A stretch of 64,000 nucleotides of DNA from Carex sylvatica (Eukaryota; Streptophyta; Magnoliopsida; Poales; Cyperaceae). This document shows, in pieces, positions 46,077 through 58,347 of this stretch. Both the position numbers and the translations under genes were made by a program. The notes under the pieces were generated by a model. That model was not told the DNA's origin, did no database searches, and saw only the letters and a program-made list of their open reading frames with translations. The stretch spans positions 62,001 to 126,000 of the forward strand of contig CAXKVR010000181.1 in NCBI GenBank assembly GCA_964058845.1. Direction: 5' to 3'. The stretch's first letter is position 1, and each line of letters begins with the position of its first letter.

Positions 46077-49000
46077 AGTGGCGGAGGGATTAAGAAGAAA
46101 TGGGGTCAATTGACCCCCAATTTTTTTTGTATTTTTTGTATTTAGATATGATTTTCTATATAATTTGGAGTGAACACTACAAGAAAATACACTTTTACCG
46201 GCGCCAACCCAGCCGGCATGAAAGGAAACGCCAGTATAGCCTGCAAATATTTGATTGCACAATATCAAATGCCGGCTTATGTTTGGGTTAAAAAAAATAT
46301 ATTCCATTATCGATCGATCCGCTCCAAATCACACGTCCGAACCCCAAACACTCCTGCCTAGGGCTTTCCTCGCTCTGCTCTCCTCTCCGCCTCTTTTCTC
46401 CGTTCACCTCATTTTTCTCTGCCTCTCCTCTTCCACCTTACCACTGCCTCCTTCTCTCGAACCGTGACGGCAGCGAGACTTCTGGTGACCTCGCCGTTCC
46501 CTCTTCTCCACTCCGCTGACACTCTCTCTCTCTCTCTCTGCAACTTCGTCACTCAAGACAACCTTACTACTGCCTCTTTTTCTCTAGATCCGAGACATCA
46601 GCTGGTGGCCTCGCTGTGCCCTCTTCTCCACTTCGCCGGTACTACCTCTCTGGAACTCTGTCACTCAAGGTAAGTGTCTTCTCTCTCTCTCTCTCTCTGG
46701 TACATACTGCAGCTTGAATTTAATTAGGAATTTTGCAATTTGCAAGATTCTTGAACAAATTAATAGAAATTTCAGAAACTGATAGAACGAGACAATAACG
46801 AAATTCAAGGAGAAAAGTGAAACCCAACTAATTTTACACGAAACTCGTGTTTCTTACATGGAATCCCTTTAGATATCATAAAACAAGAAGAAATTAAATG
46901 AAATTTGTATTGTATTCATTGATTTTCCTTGTGTGCGATTACACTATAAACATTGATATTTTCAGTTACTTAGAAATGCTTGTTTGTTGAATAAGCTTGA
47001 TTTGTCTGATCTCCTCTAGTGATTTTCTGATTATTTTTTTGTATTGTGGTGACAGGGACCATATTGTAAAAGTGCTCAATTTTAAGATTTTTTTGTGATG
47101 ACAGGTAATCAATCCCTCAACTGTAATAAAAAATAAAAAATTCTAAAACTCCCTCTCTTTGACATTTTTTGTCACCATTTTTGGTTGCAGATGTAAATGT
47201 AGCACAACACATTCTCCCCATTTGAGGCCATTTCCAGTTTATTGGTCTGTACTGTACAGGGATTTTATGGTTATCTCTTGGGGTTACAATTGGACCTTTT
47301 TGTAAATATTATTTTGCAAATAAGAGAGAATGTGGTGGCACCTATGCTTGAAATTGCAGTGTGAATTTGTATGGTAATGTCTGTAATGCTTGTCACAGAG
47401 AAACTTATCATGGCCGCGGCAAGTCTCTGTGCAAAGGTCTTTCGATGGAGGCCTCACAGGCATATTACCATTTCACATTTTACACATTTAAAAAAAAAAA
47501 AATTCTTATGTTAAAAATTTGTGAAATTTTGAGTTTCTTTTGTTTCTTTGAAGAGGGGAGTGGAGCGGGGTTCTAAAAAGTTAAGTATTTACTCCTACGT
47601 GACAAATTTAGAATGATATATCATATTTTAGTGGGATCATACATGCATCTTGTTCTTAGAACTAAGTAGAATAGCCACATTTGTAGGGACATGTATGAAA
47701 AAAAATGAGCATTTAGTGGTGAACATAATAGGAATTTATATCACCTAAGGTAACTCAAATTTTGAATTTAAATTTGGACCGTCCGATTTACTTTGGCACA
47801 AATATTAAAGGAGCATTTAGTGATGATAAAGTTCCTTCCTTGAATTGTTTTAAGAGTTGTTCGAGTGACTTATTTCAATTTTGAATTAAGTGTACAGTTT
47901 TTAGTATCTTTTATTCGTTCAATCTGAAGTGTTTTTAGCAATTTGCTGTTGTTTTACATTATACTCAATTTCTCATATACTGTGCTATGGTGGGGAATCT
48001 CAAACTTCAACATAGACAGATAAGAAGAAACAAGGAGCTGCAGGTGTGCATTGGAGTCAAATTGGCGGATATGAGGTTACACCTCATGGAGGTACCTTTT
48101 ATAATTTGTTTGATACCATGATGTAAAATTACTTTTTATATTGTAACAAGTGAAGGATTATACTGTACTGGGCTATATTATGTATCGGTATCAATTAGTG
48201 GAGGACTATAGTAGTGGTTGTTCATTTATAGGCTTTTGTACCAACTGTTCTCCACTAAAAGTTAAGACCCTCAATTCCATATATATGGTCCAATTTAGTT
48301 CTGTTTATGCATTATTTCTATTAAAAAAACATAATTAAAGATTGTTGTTAAATGACTTGATATGCTGATTCTAATTTGGTCACAATAAATGAGATTGATT
48401 TTGGAAAATTTGGAAACGTGTGACCTTGTTCAGATGAAAGGGGAGACTAGATCACATAAATTGGAATTGAGAAATAGGAATTAAGTACATAAATTGGAAT
48501 TGGTGTTATCAAACATAAAAATTTCTGAAGGTATTCTCTAACCTCAAGCTATGTTAATTTTGACTCTCTTTGCAAATTTTACCCGGTTTATCCCAATTTG
48601 CAAATGACAGTCATAACAGGCTTCTTTTAGATGTCATTTTCATTTTGTTTATTTAATAAAAATAAACATACAACATCTGATATACTTAGTTGACGTGGAA
48701 CTGTAGTTTTTTTTTTCCTGCATTCCTTTGTCATAGAAGGACAAGAAAAAGAACGTAGTTGACATGGAACTGTTACAGGTAACTATTTTATTCTCACTTG
48801 TACAATTTTGGATAAAATAATATATTGTATGTTCTTAATTTATTGTTAATTGTTGGATTCTACTTTGTATTTTCATTGTCAATTTCTTAAATGAGACTAC
48901 AAGGTCTAAGTATTTTCTTCATACAGACTACAAGGTCAGTATTATCATTGTTGATCAAAGCATAGTGGGCTTCACTAAGGTACCAGTTTGTTTAGTACAT

Positions 49001-49757
49001 TCATGCTATTTTAAGGGATAGTATAGAGAAAACATTGTATGGGTTAACTTGACAAAAATACGCCTATTTAGCAGTGAGTGTAGGCTCCATGGATAACTCA
49101 TAGGCCATCATACCAACACATCAACATACCTGTACCAGTGTTCAACACAAACAAAACCAAAATAAACATATACTGGTACAGCATATGCTTAAAACAACCC
49201 TTAAGACCAAATTAGATAGAAATTCTGATTCTATGTTGAATTAAGCCAAGCCATTGCACAGCCATATAGAAAACACTTCCATGAACATTCCAAAATAAGA
49301 ATTTCCATTTTTGGAATTTTCTATGATTTATAGCGAATTTTTGAAATTTTCATTTTTTTTTATTATCCAGGATTTTTGGCGGCATTTTGGAAGCATCGGG
49401 AAAGGATATAATTTTCTTTTTTTAAATGGCAAGACCTTTGGCGGCGTTTCGGAAGTGCCGGGAAAGCTAAACTTCGGGTGACACCTGTTAAGCGCCGGGA
49501 AAAAGGATTGTAAACGCCGGAAAAGGTTTTTGCCGACGCTGGTATTGCCGGCACTTGTCCAAACGCCGAAAAATGTATTTAGTGGCGTTTTTTAGTGCAT
49601 TTAGTGGCATTTTTAAGCGCCGAAAAATGTATTTTTTCTTGTAGTGGAAATGGCTTGATATTATAGAATTGACCTCTATTTTCCATAGAAAAATTGTATA
49701 TGACTGACCTCCATAAATTTTTTATCTCCATAGTTTGAAAGTCTGGCTCCGCTCCTA
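46077..49757. mobile_element. hAT-like element in the P450 3' flank, split by a CACTA element
   Basis: The left end is CAGTGGCGGAGGGATT, five bases after the P450 stop. The right end is GTCTGGCTCCGCTCCT, its imperfect complement. TAAATC occurs beside both ends. Without the CACTA insertion the element is only about 205 bp, so it was a MITE. The termini resemble those at 7976 and 50868. Confidence 0.65.
46175..49646. mobile_element. CACTA element, 3472 bp, non-autonomous
   Basis: The left end is CACTACAAGAAAATACAC; the right end is the complement of CACTACAAGAAAAAATACAT. GAA is duplicated at 46172-46174 and 49647-49649. Subterminal repeats built on CGCCGG/GCGCCG are dense at the right end (49375-49630) and present at the left. 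No transposase was recognised. The left interior (46320-46680) is a pyrimidine-rich, leader-like sequence with an internal duplication of CTGGTG-CCTCGC-GT-CCCTCTTC. Short exon-like patches occur near 47360-47460, 48010-48095 and 48740-48775, suggesting captured gene pieces. The ORFs here are not called as genes. Confidence 0.85.
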
Positions 49758-50867
49758 AATCACCGCAGATGTGCTTTCTTTGCTTGCATCAACTTGAATT
49801 TTATATTGGCTATTTATGTTGGCTATTTGAATCTATGTTATGCTATGAAGTTACGGGTTCGAGTGAGAAACCTTATTTATGTTTTGGTAAAAATAAGTGT
49901 CTTTAGATTTTAATTCTGATGTTTGGAATGCATGCATAATATATATATTTTGATGGATATATGTTTGGAACGCAGTGTAACATGCGGTGATCAAAATCTT
50001 GCAAAATCAGCTTTGCCTCAATCAAGCGCATGCTATGATCCATAGATGGTTAGGTTCGTTGTAACTGGTATTGCACTCTCCTATGTATGTGTAGTTGACC
50101 CACATGCCACAACATCATCGAAAATCCAGTCACCCTAACCCAGACGAACTCCATTTTCAATCCTTCCACAACACGCTTCATCATGGGTTCAAATCACAAT
50201 TTGCCATCGGTTGCTGAACTAATTTCCATCGCCCCAACAGTAAAGGTATACATATATGTCATCAGCTCAGAACTGATGGTGTTGAGCACTAATGTCATCG
50301 GTTCGAGCATCGATCTGACAGACGATTGCTGAAATAATTTTCATATATTTATTCAACCGTCTGTCAAAAATCGAGCTTTCAAACCAACAAAAATGTATAC
50401 AACTGACAGACGATTGCTGAACTAATTTTCATATATTTTTGAACTGATGGTTTTAATTAGACCCACAAAAATGTGCATCATATGTACTAAAAATTACCTC
50501 CAAGTTTAATTCCAAACCTCTCAGCCTAAAACCCATTCCAAGAAGTACCTGCATAATTTTTGACAAAGCTCGTGCAACATTTCCTCCAAGTACTTTGACG
50601 GTAAACGACACTGTATGAATAAATAAAAACATATTAATAACATGTATAAAAAGTTAAAATTAGTACATGATATAAACAAATTTACATACATTTAAAAAGG
50701 ACCGTGCAAAACAAATAATTATCATTTCCATGTTCTTTATATACATTATATAATAGCCACACTTCTAGTCAGATAGTTATTTGGAGCAGTTGAAAAAATA
50801 TATTTTTTAAATAATAATATCATCACTGACGATTATTCATGGAAAAAATCATTATATGAGTACATAA
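49758..50867. other. Gene-free interval with CACTA-like subterminal relic
   Basis: From about 50195 to 50470 short words (GCCATCGGTTGCTGAAC, GTCATCGGTTCGAGCA, GACAGACGATTGCTGAA) recur in both orientations. They resemble the CCATCG/CGATGG words of the CACTA-like units at 62470-62830. No complete ends were found. Confidence 0.4.
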
Positions 50868-51317
50868 CAGTGGCGTAGTTAGGATTTGAGTTAGGAGTGG
50901 GCAAAAATTGGATTCGGATATTTTTTCTTAACGGGTTCGGATTTGAATCGCTTCGATAATTCTCTTCCCGCCTCCGCCCGCCTACCAAATTGCATCTCTG
51001 CTTATCGAATCGGTTGTAATTTTTAATAAATTACTAATTGATACCAAAACTACTAAAACAATTGGTATTAATTGAGCGGAGGGGAAGCGCTACTCCGAAT
51101 TGAACCAAGATTTAAAAATACCTTTATTTCCTAATTAGATTAAACGACTAGCTCACAAACCATCTTTGAAGTCTGAACTGGCAATCGCTACTCCGAATTG
51201 AATTGAGAGATAGACAGAATCAAATTCAGGGATAGACAAGACCTATTGAAGAATCTAGTAAAAAAAAAAAAAAAACATTACAGGGTAGGCAGCTGGAACA
51301 CTATGGCTCCGCCACTG
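50868..51317. mobile_element. hAT-type MITE, 450 bp
   Basis: The left end is CAGTGGCGTAGTTAGGATTT; the right end is CTATGGCTCCGCCACTG. AGTACATA (50859-50866) and AGTACATT (51318-51325) flank it, an 8-bp hAT duplication with one mismatch, allowing one extra A on the left. The interior is AT-rich with no coding capacity. Confidence 0.75.
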
Positions 51318-52439
51318 AGTACATTGGTGGTGATGAGTATTAGTGACGGTTATTAATAAATATAGTAAAATAAATATATAATTATAAATTTGTTCTCAAA
51401 CTTGGCCTCGGTCTTTCATCCGGACCTGAGACCGTACGTATACTTAATTAGCAAAATCTAGCTTTCCTTCCTTTTCAATATTGGAAATTATTATGATCAA
51501 TCAGAGTGGACTTAATATTTACGCTATTTCGGAACAGTAAAGTATGTAGCAAATTTGATTTCAAAAAAGTATGTAGAAAATTTTCTCATTTAATGATATA
51601 GAGCAATGGATTCAAGACTGCACATGAAATTTCTGAAGATATCTGATGACAATTATAGTTTATCAACAATCAATAGAGAACATTAACAATGTAAAATTAC
51701 AGTGTGGTTCAAATTTTATTTATTCTTAAATTAATTTAGAGCTGCTTTTATTAACATAAATCTAATTTATTAAAAAAATCTACTTTAAAAGAATATCATA
51801 TTGGATGTGATGACATATATATTTCAGATAGATAAGGTTAGTTCTTCTAAACAAATGCCTTTAATAGGTTCATCAACCAACATAAATACTAACATCCAAG
51901 ATACAACCAACACAAATTAATGCTTTTCATGATCATTGCAAGGACAGAGATCTACTTCCTTTTCTGCACATGCTAAGAATTAATAAGTTTAAACTTTTTA
52001 CATTATACGGTAGCTCAAGAATCCATCAATACTCATTCAATTTTGCATCCAACATACACCTTAGAAATTAAGTTTGTTCTCAACTAGCAGCTATATGGGA
52101 AAGGAAATCGAGACGCGAGTGAACAAAATTGCTGAGTTTATACATGCAGCTCACCTTCGTTCTCTAGCTTGTATTCCCTCTCAAAATTTTCAATTCTGAA
52201 ATAAATAACTAGCGTTGATCAGACTCCCACTTCACTCCCTCTCCCCTCCCTTTTTTTTTTCTTGAATGAAGACGTTGTGGAGCACAAGCTTTCTAATTAA
52301 TTCATGCCATACTGGTTGAGATCTCTCTGTATACGTGCAATGTCGGAGACCTTTGACCCAGCTACAGCCCGATATAGGGTTATACTATCCGGCCCAAACC
52401 GGCCTAGTGAAATTTTTGCTCTCCTCCTCTATTGATGTC
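51318..52439. other. No feature recognised
   Basis: AT-rich sequence without a supported gene or a repeat I can name. Confidence 0.4.
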
Positions 52440-52935
52440 TCTCTTTCTTACTTTGTTGGATATCCATGGTTGTTTTATCATCTCCTTCTCACTATGTTGA
52501 ATCTCTAGTATTTTTCTGGATCACCTCCTCCATTCATGAATCTTATTCTTGCTCTCTTGAATCTCTAGTTTTTTTCTGGATCACCTCTTCCTTCCACGAA
52601 TCACGTTATCAAACTGTTGGATCTCTAGTGTTATTTTGGATCACCTCTTTCATCCACGAATCTCCTTCTGACTATGTTGGTTCTCTAATGTTGTTATGGA
52701 TAACCTTCTCCTTTCACAAATCTTCTTCTCACTCTGTTGGATTTCTAGTATTGTTTTGGATCACCTCATCCATAAACGAATCTCCTTCTCACTCTGTTGG
52801 ATCTCTAGTGTTGTTATGAATGACCTCCTGCTTCTAAGAATCTCATTCTCATTCTATTGGATTTCTATTGTAGTTCAGGATCGCTGCTTCCATCCAAGAA
52901 TCTCATTCTCACTATGTTGGATCTTTACTGTTGTG
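52440..52935 (+). repeat. 60-bp minisatellite, about eight units
   Basis: The unit starts GTTGGATCTCTAGTGTT, then TTTTGGATCACCTC, CATCCACGAATCT and CCTTCTCACTATG, and repeats with an exact 60-bp period and point differences. Because 60 is a multiple of three, open frames run across it. One at 52466-52819 gives a 20-residue repeat (SLVLFWITS-IHES type); another frame is open from 52696. No start context or homologue supports a real protein. Confidence 0.85.
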
Positions 52936-53129
52936 CCTCATGGTAAGGTATTGGATCTCCCTCATGTTGGATCTTCTTCTCACTATGTTAGATCTCTAGT
53001 GTGTGTGGAGAGGCGATTGAGGGGTGATTTCTACACAAGAAATAAATACTAACAGGGGTTATGATTGAGAGACACAAATACTAACAGGGGTTGAACTAAA
53101 AAATAGTGTTGGCAAACTGAGCAAAAGAA

Positions 53130-53349
53130 TACATGGTTTAATAAAAGACCGTGTATGAAGTGTCACAACTGTACACGGTTTATTATTAACAAACCGTATA
53201 AAAAAAGTCATGATTTCCAGACACGGTCCGAAACTTTCAGACTGTGTGTGTATGTGGGAGCTTTTTTCTGTTCGAGCACTTCCTCCCATTAAATACTATT
53301 AATGTACAATTTTTTGGCATCCGTGTATGGTCGTATTTTTTGTACTAGA
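53130..53349. mobile_element. CACTA element terminus (right end)
   Basis: It ends with GTATTTTTTGTACTAGAG, the complement of a CTCTAGTACAAAAAATAC-type CACTA end. Subterminal words CCGTGTATG, ACACGGTTTATTA and ACACGGTCCGAAAC repeat in both orientations. The opposite end was not found. The minisatellite to the left may belong to the same element. Confidence 0.55.
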
Positions 53350-55560
53350 GCTGGTTGTCATGCCCTCGATCTATGCATGATTTATCCTAACTTTTTCTGG
53401 CCTGTTACTATATTTCAAGTACTATATCATTTAAGAAAAGAAAAATTTTGTTGTACAACCTAGGTTCAAGGGATTCACATGGAGGGAGAGCTTGTTATTC
53501 AGGCTAGCTGACAGACTGAGAGCTTGTGATTTAGACTTGATATGATTCATTTATAACATCCATGATACACAGTTAGATATTACTTACTGTTAAATTAGAG
53601 AGTGTGAGAGACAAAGAGACAAGTTTTAAACACCATAAGGTTCATTATGTAATTGTGAAGGGGCGATGCCATATATTTGTTGATTCTTCAGGGTTTTATT
53701 TACAAATATGCTTTATAATAAAAGTCATCTCTTCAGAACTTGTGCCATATTATGATTAATTGATCTAAGTGCTTCAATCTTAGTATAGGTTTTTAACCCG
53801 GTTAGTGCTTTGATGTTGCTCCGCTCTCCTCCTACCATGGCTGGCTGATCTCCCAACATGAATAGAATCGCTTGGGCTCTTGAGTCTAATGGTGTCTTTC
53901 TCGGCCATTGGAGATCAACCGAAAATACAAGACTGGGATCTTCACCTTTGGCTAAAAGATGGGTCAAAATCAAAGCTAATAATATTTATAACTCTAATTG
54001 TCTACTTTACAATCGATTCACAATCGTATGAATATCTTGTATAGTATAGATTTGGGTGTCAATTCACATGAATATTGTATTAAGAGATCTAACACTTATC
54101 AAGTCTAGGTTTTTAATTCTTTTTGTTGTTTAATTGGGTTGTTTGAGTTGTTTGATTGTAAGATCAATTAAAACAATACAATAAATGTTTTGTGTATAGA
54201 AGATAGACTTCTAGGGATAAGGCTATATATCCTTCTTACTCATTTAATATAGTTTCTGGTAAATAAATCAAATGCATGCGGTGTTGTCACCAACCGCATG
54301 CAAGTACTAAACTTGTCAATTATAGTTTCTAACTCCAATCGAAATCACATGCGGTTTGGCCAGAACCATGTGCGCCTGCACTGGTATCAAATGCAAATCT
54401 GAGAGCTGCTAATCCTATTATAGTGCTAATCACAGGTACGATATAACACCCTAACTGAGAAGGACTAGTAAGGGGATGGTACCTTAGCCTCACCCTAATC
54501 AATCGCATAAATATTAATGATAAGTCTCAATTACTAAGACTAGAAGGATTTAAGTTCACAGTTAAGTCCTTTTTTTATACCTTTCGTAGTTGCAATAACC
54601 GAGATTACCCCATTACTAGTCTATAGAATGCGATGTTCGTCTGTAGATCTATATTCCAGTAGATTTCTAACTGAGGTCGGATTACAAGGGATCAACAGGT
54701 ATGTCTATTTCCCTTATTGGATTTTGTATAATTGTACCCTATTCCTAATTTGTCAATATTATATGCCTACCATGGAGTGTAGATCTCCATGGTCACGAGG
54801 TTAGAACACACCAAGTTAAGTAGTAATACAAAGAATAAAGTGCAGAAAGAATTCATATCAAGCGTAAATGATAAATATAAATAAACCTCTAGAACTCATA
54901 AGAATTCAAGATTACATGTCTTCATCCTAAAAAGGTGCTGCTTAGCTGCTCATGGCGAGTTCAACAACAAAAGATACAAGAGATATGATCAAAGCGACAA
55001 AAGAGAGAGATAGAAGGAGTACACCTAGAGAATCTCTCTTTATCTCATGCATGCCATCTTCAAATCTTGTACCTTCCTTCTTCTAATGAACTCTATGCCG
55101 AATTTCTACTTGTTTATCCTATTCTCTAATTTCATAAGCACACTAGATCTATTATATTTATACTCTACTAAGTCTTCTATTATGTCCAGATGGAGAGATG
55201 AGTTCTCGTTCGTCCATCATGTATGAGTGGGCTTAGTGGAACTTGGCTGCCAAGTTTAGAGTTGTAACTGCCTGTGTGTCAGTTATCTTGTGCGGTTGCC
55301 AAGGTTGCGTGTGGTTCCATAAATCATCCGCATGGACTTCTGCGCTGCGTAATTCCTCTATGTTGGCAATGCACCTCTGTGCGATTGGCTGCCTCCATTT
55401 GCATGCGGATTATGGGCAATTGCATGGCTGAGACTTAGTATCCAGAATGCTTCATGTTATGCCTGTTTTAGCCCTAATAAGATAATGGTGTCAGAAAAAT
55501 AAAAGCAACAAAAATAAAAGTAGAATTTTGCATGATATTAACACATAAGGTCCACAACTT
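53350..55560. other. No gene recognised; possible LTR-element debris
   Basis: There are only short ORFs without motifs. The sequence just upstream of the gypsy-like end at 55565 may belong to the same element, but no domain is readable. Confidence 0.35.
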
Positions 55561-55564
55561 TCTA

Positions 55565-56280
55565 ACCCAAGCTTGTTCTAAGCTTGGGGGGGCAAAAAGA
55601 AAAGTCACCACCAAATGAGGGCATACTTTTAGTAGAAAAATGAAATATTGGTGAACTCAAATGATTAGTTTTTGCAAATATTAATGCATCTTTGAATATG
55701 AAATTTGATTAATCGAATTGTGGGGTGAATTAGAATTGATCAAGGAAAGTTCAAATTGTTATTCAAAAGAATTCTCAGGGTTTTTAACAATAGCAAGATC
55801 ATGTGAATTTTTCACACTTAGGAATATAATTGGAATTTTGGTTAGTTTAGAGACCGACCCAATACCTAGGTTTGAATTTTGCTTGAGGACAAGCAAGGTT
55901 TAAGCTTGGGGGATTTTGATAAGCCTAAAATCATATATACTTTTAGCACGGGTTTAACCTCAATAACTTGACCAATTTCTTTGCATTTTAGCATAATTTA
56001 GTTTAGAATTATATCAAGAACCAAGTTACTGCCTTTTGTTTGATCTAATTGCAATTTTGGAGCATTTGAATCATTGGTGTGGTCTTTGGGACATTTTGTG
56101 CGACCGCGTCCACCTTAGAAGAAGTTGCGAATCAAATGAATAAATTATAGACAAGTCAGACACTAGTAGAGTGCTGCAAAGTCCTTCAATTGAAGAGTTG
56201 TAGTAGGGTGGCAACTACCAATTTCTATAGCCATCTAGAGACTAAAAATGTTGTAGTATATTTACATCAACTTATGTGGT
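55565..56280 (+). mobile_element. Ty3/gypsy-type 3' end: polypurine tract and LTR start
   Basis: GCTTGAGGACAAGCAAGG, then TTTAAGCTTGGGGGA (55881-55913) followed by TGATAAGCC, is the characteristic pre-LTR sequence of plant gypsy elements; the LTR would start at 55917. A similar CTAAGCTTGGGGGG lies at 55576-55590. No pol domain is readable, and the far LTR end is unclear before the TG repeat. Confidence 0.55.
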
Positions 56281-56282
56281 TA

Positions 56283-56308
56283 TGTGTGTGTGTGTGTGTG
56301 TGTGTGTG
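56283..56308. repeat. (TG)n microsatellite
   Basis: Thirteen TG units in a row. Confidence 0.95.
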
Positions 56309-57239
56309 AGTACATCTCATTGCTGCTCCCCAAAAGATTGAAAAACTTATGAGCGCTAGGCAGTGGATGTAATGGAGACCTCTAATTGAGACCTACCAAC
56401 TAGCCGGCGGCCTCTACCCATCTCCTCTCGCCAAAACCCCCCTCTCCTAACCCTTTCTCCTCTCCTTGCTCTCGCCTCTTCCCTCTTCCATCTTCTCTCC
56501 CCTCTCCCTTTCCCAAACCCTCTAAACCAAATAGTTGTGCTAACAACCTTAAACCAAATCTGCCCCAAGGGTCAGGTCTATCTCCCGGCCACCTTGTAGA
56601 ATATAGCTTCTTCTCTCACAGGTGCGCCAAATGCTAATCCCTCCATCGTCCAGGTAAAGCTGGTGGACCTATATGGATGGTCAATTTTGGATTACCCCCA
56701 CCTCAGGTTCTCCACTCTCAATCCATGCTCTGTCCGCTGGTGTACCGCAATAGAGACAACATTCTGCTGGATTTGGAGCTATGGGGAACACGCAACCAAC
56801 TGGCCACGTGGGCACTAGGTGAGGTGTTCCAATTCCTAATGGCCATCAGGCAACCACCGGTGGATCAACCACCTGATAACGGTCACTATTGGGACGGTGG
56901 ACAAACCTAGTCCACCAGTTCTCAATATGCACCGAGCGCTCTCATTCTCTAGTTCACCCAAAGAAGACAAAACCAGCTCAGACCGTGCTCCCTTCACGTG
57001 GGAAGCCAATCTGTCCCTACGGCGACAAAGGATCCATGTTGCTCCCTACTGCACGCTTTCGCTATAGGAAAATAAAGGGAACATCTGATCTCACAAGGTG
57101 TTGTTCACAATTAATCCAACATAAATAAACCCTCCATTCTTGGCCCCCGCACAAACTACACCTTTATAAATACCCAACAGCACCTTTGTCACTGTAGCAA
57201 GCAACACCATATACTCACTCTCTTTAACCCTCCTTTACC

Positions 57240-58347
57240 TCACCACCGATCCCTAAGAAAAATAGAACAATCTGATGAAGACCTTATTCGCAAGTTCGTT
57301 GGGTTGCATAAAAAAGGGCAAGACAGTGGGGATATTATCTCTATCCCAAAGGACTCCACCATCTCAAGAAACTGGGATCTATGCATGATCATGAAGGTAA
57401 TTACCGACCGTTCGGTGTTTGACTCACAGTTTGAAAAGCAAATGAGGCGGGTTTTGGGTTTACACCCATCTACCACTATTAAGATAGTGGATAGAGGCCT
57501 CTTTCTTGCGAAATGTGTTAACAAAAGGGATTTTGAGCAGATCCTTAACAATGAGCCATGAACATACCTGCAAGATGTAATTCTAGCAACTCACTATGCA
57601 TCTCCTGGGGAAGTCAATGACAGCAAACTGACTCATGTAGACCTGTGGGTTAAATTCCATAATGTGGCTTTAGATACTTTGACTGAAGATGGTGTTAGGC
57701 AAATTACTACACCTATAGGCATAGCATTGTCTGAACCGATCTCGGCTCAACAAAATTGTAAGCAGTACTTTAAAATTAAAATATTGCTCCCTGTTGCAGA
57801 GCCAGTCAAGGACAAGCTCACCATAGATCACCCATCCGAAGGTGAAGTTGAGGCTCTTCTGGTGTATGAAAAAGTAGGGAGAATGTGTGTTTTTTGCAGA
57901 TCGTTGGGCCATGAGATCGCTACATGCTCCGACAGGGCTAGACTAGCAAAAATAAAATCCAGGCAAACGGGCCCAAGCAAGCCGGAGCTAGAAGGGATTT
58001 TAAAACCTACCATAGGCTTTTGGATCTCTGACCAAACTTTGATTCCTCAGCCTAATGATGAGCCCAAACGGAATGGGCCTTCACTATATAATGCACCAAA
58101 AACTAATGGAAATCAAGGCCTAAAGAGAGCCCACAACACCATACATACCCAAAACCAGACAGATGGCCTCAAAACCACTATTGCCCTTGTCACCTCCTCT
58201 TCCCACACCGCTTCCCCAAACTATTCTATTGCAACCCCTCACTCACCTGACCAAAACAGTGAAGATGAAATAGAAACAGTTATTTACAAACGAGTCAAGG
58301 CGGCCACTACCTCGGCAAGGGTCGGGGCACTACTGGACCAGATTTGA
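57240..58347 (+). pseudogene. LINE ORF1 (DUF4283-like plus CCHC zinc knuckle)
   Basis: The frame is open through 57246-57561, where a TGA at 57559-57561 falls at a position usually tryptophan in these proteins. It then continues in the same frame to TGA 58345-58347. The N-terminal part has the DUF4283 pattern (NWDLCMIMKVITDRSVF). The C-terminal half has one zinc knuckle, CVFCRSLGHEIATC, near 57890. The tail is rich in serine, threonine and asparagine. No ATG is visible at the start. The family is an RNA-binding coat protein of L1 elements. Confidence 0.8.

Noticed and set aside
46255..46673. Serine/leucine-rich ORFs at the left of the CACTA element
   Set aside because: They are translations of CT-rich leader-like sequence with (CT)n runs; several frames are open for the same reason.
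52440..52935. Regular repeats considered as a CRISPR array
   Set aside because: Units are contiguous 60-bp copies with no unique spacers, and the genome is eukaryotic.
55565..55917. The two AAGCTTGGGGG sites considered as ends of a pair of LTRs
   Set aside because: The sequence after the first site does not match that after the second; only the second is followed by a TGATAAG LTR start.
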